Positions 34,029-42,893 of a stretch of 47,430 bases of DNA are shown here, piece after piece (position 1 is the first letter of the stretch; each line of letters begins with the position of its first letter). Source of the stretch: an uncultured Candidatus Saccharibacteria bacterium (lineage in GTDB: Bacteria; Patescibacteriota; Saccharimonadia; Saccharimonadales; Saccharimonadaceae); contig CAMYUU010000006.1 in assembly GCA_947302355.1 (NCBI GenBank), positions 1-47,430 of the forward strand. Direction: 5' to 3'. The notes under the pieces are model-generated. The model was not told the origin of the DNA. It did no database searches and saw only the letters and a program-made list of their open reading frames with translations. The translations under genes and the position numbers were made by a program.

Positions 34029-35543
34029 ATGAGCTTAATTAAACGCATGCATAAGAAAAATCCAAAATCCGATCAAGCTAATTTGGCCGAGCTGGCTTTG
34101 CGCGCTATTCATGATGGCGTTATCATGACGGATAAAAAAGGTGTTATTGAGTTTATTAATTCTGCAGCTGCCGAAATGACTGGATACGGCAATAATGCTT
34201 TGGGTCTAGATTATGGGCTCGTGATTAAACTTGAGTCTAAGGAAGGGCGCGAGCTATTGCCAAACGAGAATCAACTAACGTTAGCTATGAATTCTGGCCA
34301 ACCCTTGGAAGCCTTTCAAGCTACCCTAATTGTTGCTCAATCCAATAAACGTATCCCAGTTTCGATTAACCTAGTAGTCGAGGGTAATACATCGCAAGAG
34401 CGGATTATTACTATACGTGATATTACGAAGGAACTGCAGGAGGAGGGCGAACAAGCTGAGTTTATCTCGACGGCTTCTCACGAAATGCGTACACCAGTGG
34501 CCACCATTGATGGGTATTTATCACTATGTCTAAGTCCCCAAACCGCCACTATTGATGAGCGCGCCCGCGGATATTTGACCGCCGCTCAAGCAGCTTCGAA
34601 ACACCTTGGTAAATTATTCCAAGATTTGCTCGATGTTACCAAGCTAGATGATAATCGCATTCGTCCCAATATGGAGCCAGTTGAAATGTCAGAGCTCATT
34701 AGCGAAATCACCTCAGGTTATCAACAGCGCGCCAAGGATCTCAAGATTAATCTAACAATCGGTTCTAATCCTGAGTCCTCTTTTGGCGAAACACATCTCA
34801 AGCAAGTAACCTATGGATTTGTAGATACTAATTTCCTGCGCGAAATACTAGACAATCTGATTGATAATGCGCTAAAATATACTCCAGAAGGGGGGTCAGT
34901 TTATGTAAATGTACGCGGCGATGGCGATCGCGTACTGATTAACGTTACGGATACCGGAATTGGTATCTCGCCTGAAGATTTGGGGCATATTTTCCAAAAA
35001 TTCTATCGGGCAGACAATTCCGACACGCGCACTATTGGAGGCAATGGGCTGGGGCTTTACCTAGTAAAGCAGCGAGCTGAAGCCATGGGCGGCAAAGTAT
35101 GGGCTGAATCGGCCTTCGGCGAAGGATCAACTTTCTATGTTTCTCTGCCACGTCTATCTGACGATGAATATGAGAAACGTATGATAGTTGTACGCAACGC
35201 CAAGCTTCAACCGCAGCCTACTGCGCCAGCTAGCCCAGTTGCGGCTCAGCCAGTCACTCCGGTTCCAGCTATGCCACAGGCGCCAGCGCCTGCAACTACA
35301 TCAGCTGCCGCGCCGCCCGCTCCGGTGAAAGCAGTACCACCTGTTCCGGCACCAGCTGCCGCGCCGCCCGCTCCGGTGAAAGCAGTACCACCTGTTCCGG
35401 CACCAGCTGCTGCGTCGCCGGTAGTTAATCCGGTTCAGCCACCAGCTGCTCCGCCTACCGCATCGCCACTGGCCGCTACTGTGCCATCAACTCAACCAGT
35501 TCAAAATCAAACTAATATCAACCTAAACGGAGGAGAAAAATGA
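34029..35543 (+). CDS. PAS-domain sensor histidine kinase with Pro/Ala-rich tail
   Basis: The 504-residue protein has a PAS domain (about 20-130), a HisKA domain with phosphorylated His151 (STASHEMRTP) and an HATPase domain with LDNLIDNALKYTP (N box), DTGIGI and GGNGLGLYLVKQ. No membrane segment is seen, so sensing is cytoplasmic. The last 115 residues are Pro/Ala/Val-rich and contain an exact 17-residue tandem repeat (51 bp, 35304-35405). TGC-TAAAAT lies 8 nt before the ATG. The gene overlaps the response regulator by ATGA. Confidence 0.92.
   Translation: MSLIKRMHKKNPKSDQANLAELALRAIHDGVIMTDKKGVIEFINSAAAEMTGYGNNALGLDYGLVIKLESKEGRELLPNENQLTLAMNSGQPLEAFQATLIVAQSNKRIPVSINLVVEGNTSQERIITIRDITKELQEEGEQAEFISTASHEMRTPVATIDGYLSLCLSPQTATIDERARGYLTAAQAASKHLGKLFQDLLDVTKLDDNRIRPNMEPVEMSELISEITSGYQQRAKDLKINLTIGSNPESSFGETHLKQVTYGFVDTNFLREILDNLIDNALKYTPEGGSVYVNVRGDGDRVLINVTDTGIGISPEDLGHIFQKFYRADNSDTRTIGGNGLGLYLVKQRAEAMGGKVWAESAFGEGSTFYVSLPRLSDDEYEKRMIVVRNAKLQPQPTAPASPVAAQPVTPVPAMPQAPAPATTSAAAPPAPVKAVPPVPAPAAAPPAPVKAVPPVPAPAAASPVVNPVQPPAAPPTASPLAATVPSTQPVQNQTNINLNGGEK
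35304..35405 (+). repeat. 51-bp tandem duplication in kinase tail
   Basis: Two identical 51-bp units in tandem encode 17 residues each (APPAPVKAVPPVPAP core). The repeat is in frame and is likely to vary in copy number. Confidence 0.85.
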
Positions 35544-36175
35544 CTAAAATAATGGTAGTAGAAGACGACGCGTCTTTACGAGAGATTTATAGCATTCGGA
35601 TTACGGCTGAGGGCTACGATGTAGTTTCTGCTGGAGATGGCGAAGAAGCACTAGCAGTGGCAGTTCGCGAAAAACCCGATTTAATTCTTTCTGATATCAT
35701 GATGCCTAAGATTTCTGGTTTTGATATGTTAGATATCTTGCGGTCCACACCCGAAATCGCTGGAATTAAGGTAGTAATGATGACGGCTCTTTCCGCTGAC
35801 GACCAACGCCAGCGTGGCGAACGCCTTGGTGCTGATAGATACCTTGTAAAATCCCAAGTCGGTATAGAAGACGTAATTAATACTATTCATGAAGTTCTTG
35901 GTGACAAATCGGCTCCATCCTCCGATGTTGCTCCGGCACCAGCCCCAGAAGCTGTGCCAGGCACCGCTCCAGTTCCGGAAGCCGAGCCTACAGCCGCTCC
36001 GGCGCCAGAAGTTGCACCCGTAGCCGAACCAGTAGTTGCTCCAGTGGCTCCAGAGATTCCAGAAGTCCCAGCGGCTTCATCCCCAGAAATTACAGAAGCT
36101 CCAGCCGCAGAAGAAGCGCCCGCTCCAATTCAACCTCAAGCCGAAAATGAACAGCCAGCTAGTCCGGCTCAATAA
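35540..36175 (+). CDS. Response regulator, REC domain plus Pro/Ala/Glu-rich tail
   Basis: The 211-residue protein has a receiver domain (about 1-120) with acidic D9/D10, phosphorylated D52 (LILSDIMMP), T82 and K104. Instead of a DNA-binding output domain it has about 85 residues rich in Pro, Ala and Glu. It is thus a single-domain regulator acting by protein contact, perhaps through a tail similar in character to that of its kinase. It overlaps both the upstream kinase and the downstream pseudouridine synthase start. Confidence 0.9.
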   Translation: MTKIMVVEDDASLREIYSIRITAEGYDVVSAGDGEEALAVAVREKPDLILSDIMMPKISGFDMLDILRSTPEIAGIKVVMMTALSADDQRQRGERLGADRYLVKSQVGIEDVINTIHEVLGDKSAPSSDVAPAPAPEAVPGTAPVPEAEPTAAPAPEVAPVAEPVVAPVAPEIPEVPAASSPEITEAPAAEEAPAPIQPQAENEQPASPAQ

Positions 36176-36974
36176 ATTTCTAGCCGAACGTCTCGGGGTG
36201 TCGCGTCGCGAAGCTGACCGCCTAATTTCTGACGGCAAAATTACTATTAATGGCCAAACGGCCAATGTGGGTGATAAAGTTAAAATCCTAAATGGAGGGA
36301 GTCAGCAATCTGACTATATTGACAAAGGCGACAAAGTATGTTATAATGGAAAGACAGTGCCTGAAAAGGCAGACTATATCTATCTTGCTTTTCATAAACC
36401 AGTAGGTTATGTGTGTTCTAGGCATGCCCAGGGCGACACGCCTACTCTTTACGAAATCTTACCTAAAGAATATTATCAGCTTAAGACCGTAGGCCGGCTT
36501 GATAAAGACTCTTCGGGCCTGATTCTATTAACCAATGACGGTGACTTTGCTTTTTCTATGACTCATCCCAAGTTCCGTAAAAACAAGGTTTACGAAGTAG
36601 AGCTAGACAAGCCCCTAGCGCCGCTCCATCAGCAAATGATTTCAGACCATGGAATCAAACTAGAAGATGGTATTTCATGCTTCAAGATAATCAAACAAAA
36701 CGATTATGCATTACCTCTTTCGAAGGGGGTCCGGAGGCTGGCAAGCCGAGGATTAGCGCCGGCCGCCCGTGGCGACGGGTCGGCCGGACGCGCCCCGAGA
36801 AAGATGGTAATGCACAATCATTATCTTGTCATTTTACAAGAGGGTCGTAATCGCCAAATTAGGCGAACTTTTGCAGCACTTGGCTACAAAGTAACGAAGC
36901 TTCATCGTACTGGATTTGGCAAATATGAACTTGGTGACTTAAAACCTGGAAAATATGTTATAATCAAGCCATGA
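36147..36974 (+). CDS. RsuA/RluB-family pseudouridine synthase with palindromic-element insertion
   Basis: The 275-residue protein has an N-terminal S4 domain (VRLNKFLAERLGVSRREADRLI) and the catalytic core with GRLDKDSSGLILLTNDG and a late GRNRQIRRTFAALGY. RsuA/RluB/RluE-type enzymes convert uridine to pseudouridine in rRNA; the target here is not certain. The ATG at 36147 gives the full S4 domain and overlaps the response regulator by 29 bases. About residues 190-220 are a foreign GC-rich insertion (36702-36819) close to the C-terminal catalytic lobe. Confidence 0.88.
   Translation: MNSQLVRLNKFLAERLGVSRREADRLISDGKITINGQTANVGDKVKILNGGSQQSDYIDKGDKVCYNGKTVPEKADYIYLAFHKPVGYVCSRHAQGDTPTLYEILPKEYYQLKTVGRLDKDSSGLILLTNDGDFAFSMTHPKFRKNKVYEVELDKPLAPLHQQMISDHGIKLEDGISCFKIIKQNDYALPLSKGVRRLASRGLAPAARGDGSAGRAPRKMVMHNHYLVILQEGRNRQIRRTFAALGYKVTKLHRTGFGKYELGDLKPGKYVIIKP
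36702..36819 (+). repeat. Palindromic element in pseudouridine synthase gene
   Basis: Near-perfect 20-bp terminal inverted repeat (GATTATGCATTACCTCTTTC with GAAAGATGGTAATGCACAAT plus C; one extra base and one mismatch) and core CCCGTGGCGACGGG (36766-36779). In frame. Confidence 0.8.
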
Positions 36975-38209
36975 GCACGATCTTAGCTTTAGATATCGGT
37001 ACTGAATTTGTAAAGGCGATTCTAGCAAAACCCGCCAAAAAAGGTAGCCTCGAAATTCTTGGCGTGGGTAAAGCCAGGCAGACCGAAGGTAATATGCATG
37101 CTGGCGCTGTGGCCGATATTCCCGCCGTAGTGAATGTTTGCGAAGAAGCCTTGGTGAAGGCTGAAGAGCAGGCGGGCGAACGCGCCGAGCTTACCGTCGT
37201 AGGAATTGCTGGCGAGCTAATTCAGGGCAATACCACTACTGTTAATTACACCCGCAAGAATCCCAACAAGCCAATTACCGATTCTGAGATGAATGAGATT
37301 ATCAAAAAAGTCCAGCAAAAATCTGGCGAAGTCGCCAAAAAGACCGTCGCCCTCGAGACTGGCAATGATAATGTAGAGGTGCGCCTAATCAATTCAGCAA
37401 TCGTTTCCCTGACTATCGACGGATATAAAATATCTAACCCCATCGGCTTTAAGGGCTCCGATATCGTAATTCAATTCTATACTGCTTTTGCTCCCCTTAT
37501 TCATGTAGCTGCCATTGAGAAAGTCTGCGCAGAGTTAAATCTTGATCTGCTTACCGTAGCAGTTGAGCCTTTTGCGGTCTGTAGGGCTTGCCTTGGCGAT
37601 GATCTGGAGTCAAATTTCTCTGGCATCGTGATGGATATCGGTGGTGGCACCACGGATGTCGCAGTAATCGAAGATGGCGGCGTCGAAGGCACTAAGATGT
37701 TTGGCATTGGCGGACGTAGCTTTACCCATCAAATCGCCGAGTCCTTAGGCGTAGATTTTGATACTGCCGAGAATTACAAACTAGAATATGATACTGGAGA
37801 ATTGGACGACCGTGTAAAATCCAAGATTGAGACGGCAATTTCGCGCAATCTCAGCGTCTGGCTTACCGGCGTAGAAGTGGCTCTTGAAGAATTTGAAAAT
37901 GTCGGTAGCCTGCCACGTAATATTTTGCTATGTGGTGGCGGTGCTAGTCTTTCCTTGCTGCAAGAAGAGCTGGCAGTTTCGGATTGGTACACCAGCCTAC
38001 CGTTTTCTCGTCGTCCAGTAATTCATCTAATCGATGTAAACGAATTACCAGATCTTGATATTGATCACCTTAATGTTGAGGGTACTAGCGAGCTAGACCA
38101 TTCCTTTGCTACCGCACTTGGCCTGCTTAGGGTCGGAGTAGACACTTTGGCCGGCGCACCCGAGGAAAACAAACTGAGAGCTAAGATTGCGAAATTGCTC
38201 CAAAAATAG
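36971..38209 (+). CDS. FtsA/PilM-like actin-fold ATPase
   Basis: The 412-residue protein has the actin-like phosphate-1 motif (ILALDIGTEFVKAIL), the DIGGGTTDVAVIEDGG phosphate-2 motif (about 224-239) and the adenosine motif NILLCGGGASL (about 318). It fits the FtsA/PilM/SHS2 group; FtsA tethers FtsZ to the membrane, PilM belongs to type IV pili. No clear C-terminal amphipathic helix is obvious. The start overlaps the upstream gene, but TGT-TATAAT, CAAGCC, ATG gives it a predicted leaderless promoter inside that gene. Confidence 0.82.
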   Translation: MSTILALDIGTEFVKAILAKPAKKGSLEILGVGKARQTEGNMHAGAVADIPAVVNVCEEALVKAEEQAGERAELTVVGIAGELIQGNTTTVNYTRKNPNKPITDSEMNEIIKKVQQKSGEVAKKTVALETGNDNVEVRLINSAIVSLTIDGYKISNPIGFKGSDIVIQFYTAFAPLIHVAAIEKVCAELNLDLLTVAVEPFAVCRACLGDDLESNFSGIVMDIGGGTTDVAVIEDGGVEGTKMFGIGGRSFTHQIAESLGVDFDTAENYKLEYDTGELDDRVKSKIETAISRNLSVWLTGVEVALEEFENVGSLPRNILLCGGGASLSLLQEELAVSDWYTSLPFSRRPVIHLIDVNELPDLDIDHLNVEGTSELDHSFATALGLLRVGVDTLAGAPEENKLRAKIAKLLQK

Positions 38210-38253
38210 CGTGACGTATTGTAAAGCCGTAAAAAATTATGTATAATATACTT

Positions 38254-40206
38254 ATGTTAAAAGCGTTTAATAATAAATCTACTTATGCCTCGCTAGGCCT
38301 ATTTATTCTAACTATTTTATTATCATCAATTCTAATTTCACCGCCGTCTTCTGCCGAAACCACCACTGTGGACGCTAGTGTTAATGTCCCTGTATCATGT
38401 TCTTTATCTGGTACCGGCATGAACTCCCATAATGCAGATGTGCCTAATGGTACATATCAAGCAGATATAGGTATTACTACACTTAAAGCTATGTGTAATG
38501 ATAGTGAAGGCTTTGCTATATATGCTATAGGCTATACTGGAGATCAATATTTAGGAGATGATCATACTAAACTTATAGGTACTAGCACTAATCAAAAGAT
38601 TACTACAAGTACTGCTACTTCTGGTAGTACATCTAGCTGGGCTATGAAACTTGCAGCAGTATCTAGTCCTACTCCAGTCTATCCTATTACACTAGACAAT
38701 GGCTATGGTAGCTATAGTTCAATACCAGATACTTATACTAAAGTAGCGCATAGAGATTCTGGTACTGATGTAGGTACTAATGCTACTGGAGCACAACTTA
38801 CCACCACATACGCCTCATTTATATCAAGTACTCAAGTAGCTGATAACTATAGTGGTAAAGTGAAGTATACGCTTGTACATCCAGCAGATAATACCCCTAA
38901 AGACGGCCCTATGGCATGCGAAAGTGGAAAAATCTGTTACAGCCCTAGCGCTAGCAATGTAATAGGAACTATGGGAAAACAAACAATCAGCTTAGAAAAA
39001 GATTGGAGTCAGTGTTATGAGACGGATTTTGATACATATTGCCTCGATGATATGTATGAGTATATCGACCCCGATACTTTACCGAATCTAGATTATTTAC
39101 TTCTATTAGCTTCTAATTACAGTCGAGAAGGATACGGCTTCGCTGGCTGGTCTAATACCATTGATTATGGAATCGACTCCAATGCTCGCTTCTACGGACC
39201 CCAGGAATCTATAACACCATCTAGTGATGATATCCTAAATGGTTTAACTCTATATGCTGTTTGGGTGCCATCAGTGGGTAGTTTGCAAGACTCCACTAAA
39301 GTAGCAGAGCTTTGTGGTACTGGGGCTAATTCTTTAACTACTGCTCCTACTAATGGTACCGCTAATCTAGCATCTGTATCTGCTTTAACGGATCAAAGAG
39401 ACGGCGAAACCTATGCTATCGCTAAACTAGCTGATGGTAAATGTTGGATGATTGAAAATCTAAGACTAGAAGCAGATGACACTATTGCTGCAGAAGATAT
39501 AGCCTTATCCCAAGGGTATGATTCTAGCTTTATTGGTCTAGCTACAGCAGAATCAGATAACTTTTTTATGCGTGGCTCCACTACGGCGAATAGTCTATAC
39601 AGCATAGACGGTTCCACCACTATGACCATATCAGGAAGTAATCAAGGCTACAGATTTCCACGCTATAATAATCTTAATACTCCTTCAGACGCTAGCAATA
39701 GGCCACAGGATCCAACCAGCAATACATTTTTAAATGATAACACTACAGGTATGTATAGTTATGGTAATTATTATACTTGGGCAGCAACTGTAGCGGACAC
39801 CACATATAGTGGTGGAGACCATGATACTACATCAATCTGTCCAAAGGGATGGCAAGTACCATTGGGAAATGTAAGCGCTGGGGATATAGATCAAGGGGCA
39901 AGTGATGCCGCAAACAGGGTTCCGGGATTCTCGTATTTAGATCGCAAATTAGGAGGTACCGGAGCCCAGCGGTTCGGCACGGACATTGCGCTCCAATGGC
40001 GCAGTTTTCCTAATAATTTTCTCTACTCTGGCAGTTTTCAGTCGTCATCAGCGCTTAACAGGGGCCACAGTGGGGATTATTGGTCGTCTACTTCAGCCGG
40101 ATACTACGCATATGATTTGAGATTTAGTCCTAATGGGTTATATCCAGCCAGTAGTAATTATTATAAGCCATTAGGCTACAGTGTTAGGTGTGTACTTGAA
40201 TTGTAG
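38254..40206 (+). CDS. Secreted FISUMP-domain protein with InlB-type repeat
   Basis: The ATG at 38254 is preferred: TATAAT (38242-38247) and 6 nt precede it, and the protein then begins with a signal peptide (about 1-34). Next comes a beta-rich region, an InlB B-repeat-like module (YGFAGWS to LTLYAVW, about 285-340) and a C-terminal FISUMP-type domain (GKCWMIENLRL; YTWAATVAD; SICPKGWQVP; DYWSSTSAG; SVRCVLEL). Such proteins are thought to act in cell-surface adhesion in CPR bacteria. The gene is AT-rich with uniform codon use. A fragment of a paralogous C-terminus lies just downstream. Confidence 0.82.
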   Translation: MLKAFNNKSTYASLGLFILTILLSSILISPPSSAETTTVDASVNVPVSCSLSGTGMNSHNADVPNGTYQADIGITTLKAMCNDSEGFAIYAIGYTGDQYLGDDHTKLIGTSTNQKITTSTATSGSTSSWAMKLAAVSSPTPVYPITLDNGYGSYSSIPDTYTKVAHRDSGTDVGTNATGAQLTTTYASFISSTQVADNYSGKVKYTLVHPADNTPKDGPMACESGKICYSPSASNVIGTMGKQTISLEKDWSQCYETDFDTYCLDDMYEYIDPDTLPNLDYLLLLASNYSREGYGFAGWSNTIDYGIDSNARFYGPQESITPSSDDILNGLTLYAVWVPSVGSLQDSTKVAELCGTGANSLTTAPTNGTANLASVSALTDQRDGETYAIAKLADGKCWMIENLRLEADDTIAAEDIALSQGYDSSFIGLATAESDNFFMRGSTTANSLYSIDGSTTMTISGSNQGYRFPRYNNLNTPSDASNRPQDPTSNTFLNDNTTGMYSYGNYYTWAATVADTTYSGGDHDTTSICPKGWQVPLGNVSAGDIDQGASDAANRVPGFSYLDRKLGGTGAQRFGTDIALQWRSFPNNFLYSGSFQSSSALNRGHSGDYWSSTSAGYYAYDLRFSPNGLYPASSNYYKPLGYSVRCVLEL

Positions 40207-40369
40207 TCGTTTAGCCTACTATCTTTTTCTTGATGACGGACACATCCCACTCACGAAACTGAATTATCAAAACCACCAATCTTGCCCACGCCGAAAGGTT
40301 AATCGATAAAACAATATGGTTTCTTACTTTTTCCGAAGCAATAACGTAACTATGTACTATGATTAGCTT

Positions 40370-40561
40370 ATGTTGAAGTTGTTCGATAAAACCAATTCTT
40401 ACGCTAGGGGCAGCAATAGCTTTTATTGGTCGTCTGCCGTGTATAATAATGGCATGTCGCGTAGTTTGTATCTGGATAGTTCCTTCGCGAGTCCAGATAC
40501 TTGTAGGATGCATAAATTCAGAGGCGAAAGTGTTAGATGTACAGTGCTGATCGGCAGTTAG
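40370..40561 (+). pseudogene. C-terminal fragment of a FISUMP-domain protein
   Basis: From 40370 the frame encodes FYWSSAVYNNGMSRSLYLD and ends ESVRCTVLIGS, matching the final 60 residues of the upstream secreted protein (DYWSSTSAG to SVRCVLEL) in pattern but not closely in DNA. There is no RBS, signal peptide or N-terminal domain. It is a decayed paralog or a silent C-terminal cassette. Confidence 0.65.
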
Positions 40562-40574
40562 TAATATTACTAAA
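40560..40574. repeat. AGTAATATTACTAAA palindrome, copy 1
   Basis: The 15-mer contains a perfect 12-bp palindrome and recurs exactly at 42614-42628. Here it follows the FISUMP fragment and precedes an AATACA/TGTATT hairpin. Confidence 0.5.
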
Positions 40575-40635
40575 ATACAATTATTGTATTATACCAGAAA
40601 CAATGCGTCATAAGAAATGGCCAAGGAATTTAATT

Positions 40636-42516
40636 CTATTCAATCACCGCTTTAATCCGCCTCACTCCAGCCGATGAGGATTCTTCCTTTTTAATCTTAA
40701 AATGTCCAATTACGCCAGTATGTTCCACGTGCGGACCGCCACAGACTTCGCGTGAAACCGGATTATTAAAATCACCAATCGTATATACTTTTAGCTTCTC
40801 AGGATATTTATCCCAAAACTGCCCGTGCGCTTTTAAGGTGTCGCGCGCATAGTCCCTATCATATTCATCAAATACCACCGGTAGATCCGCCTCAATCCAC
40901 TCATTGACTTGGTTTTCTACCGCCTGCTTTTCTTCCGGTGTTAATTTGTGATCGCAGTTAAAATCGAACCTTACGCGATCTGCCGTAATATTGGAGCCCT
41001 TCTGGCAAGCATCTGGCGAAACAATCTTTTGCAAAGCTGCCAGTAGTAGATGTGTGGCAGTATGGTACTTTACCGTCTGCTCGCCGTGGTCTTCTAGGCC
41101 ACCTTTGAACATACCCTTAGACGCCGTCTGGCTGCGCTCGCGTTGCTCTTTCAATGCTTCATCAAACTCCTCACGGTAATTCTCGGAAAGCTTAATCCCT
41201 TCACGATAACACTCCTCTACAGATAGTTCCATCGGAAAGCCGTAGGTATCCTGGAGTTTAAACAAATCGTAACCGGAAAGAACCTTGGCTGCTCGCGCCA
41301 TCTTACGTAGCTCTTTAAGCCCACGGTTCAACGTTTTTCTAAATGCCGTTTCTTCACGTAGCATTACGTCTAACGCAATTTCGCGATGGGTCAGAATCGA
41401 ATCAGGCAGTTTTTTATAATTCCCTGCTACAATCGGCACAATTTCCGCTAAGAAATTGTCTGAAATCCCGAGATCTAGTGCTCTTAAGATAGCTCGGCGT
41501 AGTAGCCTTCTCATGGCGTAACCCTGGGTTTTATTCGAAGGAACCAAACCTTGCGCAGCCAGTAGGTATGCTCCACGGATATGGTCTGCAATCACGCGCA
41601 TTTCATCGGTATTATTGTCATAAGATTTGCCTGAAATTTCTTCAAGCTTATCGATAATTGGCCGAATTAATGAAATCTTAAACACATCAAACGAGCCAAT
41701 AGCTGCCGCAGCAATGCGCTCTAACCCTGCGCCAAAGTCTACATTCTTCTTCTCGAGCTCAGAAAAGCTTCCATCTTCATTGCGACGATATTGCATAAAC
41801 ACTTGATTGCCAATCTCCATAAAACGTGCGCCATCAGAAGCAGGATGAGCCAGCCCATACTTCTCTTCATCTTGGAGCTCTTCGCCGAAATCGTAAAACA
41901 CTTCTGAATCTGGCCCGCAAGGGTCGCCAATAGGAGTGGTTTCGCAACCGCCACCGCGGCTCCACCAGTTCTCGTGGTCATCGTAGAAGAAGATACGCTC
42001 ACCTGGCTTAATTCCCCGCTTGTCGCCAATCTCGGCGGCGCCAATCTCTGCAATTTTAGCTTCAATACCAGCTTCCTGAAAAACTTTTTGCCAAATCTCT
42101 GCCGCTTCGGTATCTTTCGGAATACCATATTCTTCGTTACCAATAAAACAAGTTACATAAATCTTAGACGGGTCGAGCCCAACTTCACGGGTTAAGAATT
42201 CAAAGAAGTTGCGAATCTGCTCCTCTTTAAAATAATCACCTAGCGACCAGTTGCCGAGCATTTCAAATACCGTAGTATGACGCGGATCTCCCACGTCTTC
42301 AATATCCTGCAATCTCATAGAAGGTTGCGAGTCGCATAACCTCTTTCCAAGCGGATGTTCCTTGCCGAGTAGATACGGAAGAAGTGGTTGCATACCAGAG
42401 CCAGTAAACAATGTCGTAGGATCACCCTCTAACACGAGCGGCGCCGGCTGAATAACCTTATGTCCTCTCGCCTCTTGAAAATCTAGAAATTTTTGTCTAA
42501 TCGTATTTGCATCCAT
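40636..42516 (-). CDS. alaS: Alanyl-tRNA synthetase lacking the C-terminal C-Ala domain
   Basis: AlaRS charges tRNA-Ala. The 626-residue protein has the class II catalytic core (TTLFTGSGMQPLLPYL; FEMLGNWSLGDYF; GAGLERI), the tRNA-recognition middle and the editing domain with zinc-binding HTATHLLL and CGGPHVEHTG. It ends right after the editing domain, about 250 residues shorter than the standard enzyme, so oligomerisation and the C-Ala tRNA grip are missing. The ending is clean (IKAVIE, stop), so this is probably the lineage form. The start is predicted leaderless (TGG-TATAAT, 7 nt, ATG). Confidence 0.93.
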   Translation of the reverse strand: MDANTIRQKFLDFQEARGHKVIQPAPLVLEGDPTTLFTGSGMQPLLPYLLGKEHPLGKRLCDSQPSMRLQDIEDVGDPRHTTVFEMLGNWSLGDYFKEEQIRNFFEFLTREVGLDPSKIYVTCFIGNEEYGIPKDTEAAEIWQKVFQEAGIEAKIAEIGAAEIGDKRGIKPGERIFFYDDHENWWSRGGGCETTPIGDPCGPDSEVFYDFGEELQDEEKYGLAHPASDGARFMEIGNQVFMQYRRNEDGSFSELEKKNVDFGAGLERIAAAAIGSFDVFKISLIRPIIDKLEEISGKSYDNNTDEMRVIADHIRGAYLLAAQGLVPSNKTQGYAMRRLLRRAILRALDLGISDNFLAEIVPIVAGNYKKLPDSILTHREIALDVMLREETAFRKTLNRGLKELRKMARAAKVLSGYDLFKLQDTYGFPMELSVEECYREGIKLSENYREEFDEALKEQRERSQTASKGMFKGGLEDHGEQTVKYHTATHLLLAALQKIVSPDACQKGSNITADRVRFDFNCDHKLTPEEKQAVENQVNEWIEADLPVVFDEYDRDYARDTLKAHGQFWDKYPEKLKVYTIGDFNNPVSREVCGGPHVEHTGVIGHFKIKKEESSSAGVRRIKAVIE

Positions 42517-42578
42517 AGAGTAAATTATACCATCTCTTGTGTTTTTTACAATCTGTATAGCGACACGAATTGCGAGCC

Positions 42579-42607
42579 TTGACTTCTGATTTCGTTTATG
42601 CTAAACT
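42579..42607 (+). promoter_or_regulatory. Promoter of the 67-aa basic protein
   Basis: TTGACT (42579-42584), 17-bp spacer ending TGC, TAAACT (42602-42607). The predicted start, about 42614, coincides with the first base of the AGTAATATTACT palindrome. Confidence 0.7.
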
Positions 42608-42613
42608 GAAAGC

Positions 42614-42628
42614 AGTAATATTACTAAA
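42614..42628. repeat. AGTAATATTACTAAA palindrome, copy 2
   Basis: Identical 15-mer to 40560-40574, located at the predicted transcription start of the 67-aa gene; an operator is possible. Confidence 0.5.
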
Positions 42629-42645
42629 TAAACAAAGGAATTATT

Positions 42646-42849
42646 ATGGCGCAAGCTAAAAAGAAACAAGCTACCAAGACTAAAAAGACTACTTCGCGTC
42701 CACAGCAAGCACGTCGCAAGGCGAGTACGCGAACGGCTAAAAAGCAACAAATCACTCAGAATGAGAAGATGCACATCTATATTGTCACCGCTATGGCGAT
42801 AGCAGCAGGCGCACTTCTTTGTGCAAATGCCGTTATGATGATTATCTAA
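42646..42849 (+). CDS. Small basic protein with C-terminal membrane helix
   Basis: The 67-residue product has a Lys/Arg/Thr-rich N-terminal half (KKKQATKTKKTTSRPQ), like a histone-tail or DNA-binding segment, and a C-terminal hydrophobic helix (about 46-66). It could tether nucleic acid to the membrane; this is inference from composition. An AAAGGA RBS, a good promoter and a terminator support it as real. No family is recognised. Confidence 0.65.
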   Translation: MAQAKKKQATKTKKTTSRPQQARRKASTRTAKKQQITQNEKMHIYIVTAMAIAAGALLCANAVMMII

Positions 42850-42863
42850 TCTAATCCGGCTTT

Positions 42864-42893
42864 AAAAATACTCCTCTCGAGGGAGTATTTTTA
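42864..42893. terminator. Bidirectional terminator
   Basis: AAAAATACTCC / GGAGTATTTTT stem between the convergent 67-aa gene and mnmA; it works on both strands. Confidence 0.8.

Noticed and set aside
38254-40561. Diversity-generating retroelement (variable C-terminal region and template copy)
   Set aside because: The downstream fragment is not near-identical to the gene end with adenine-specific differences, and no reverse transcriptase is present.
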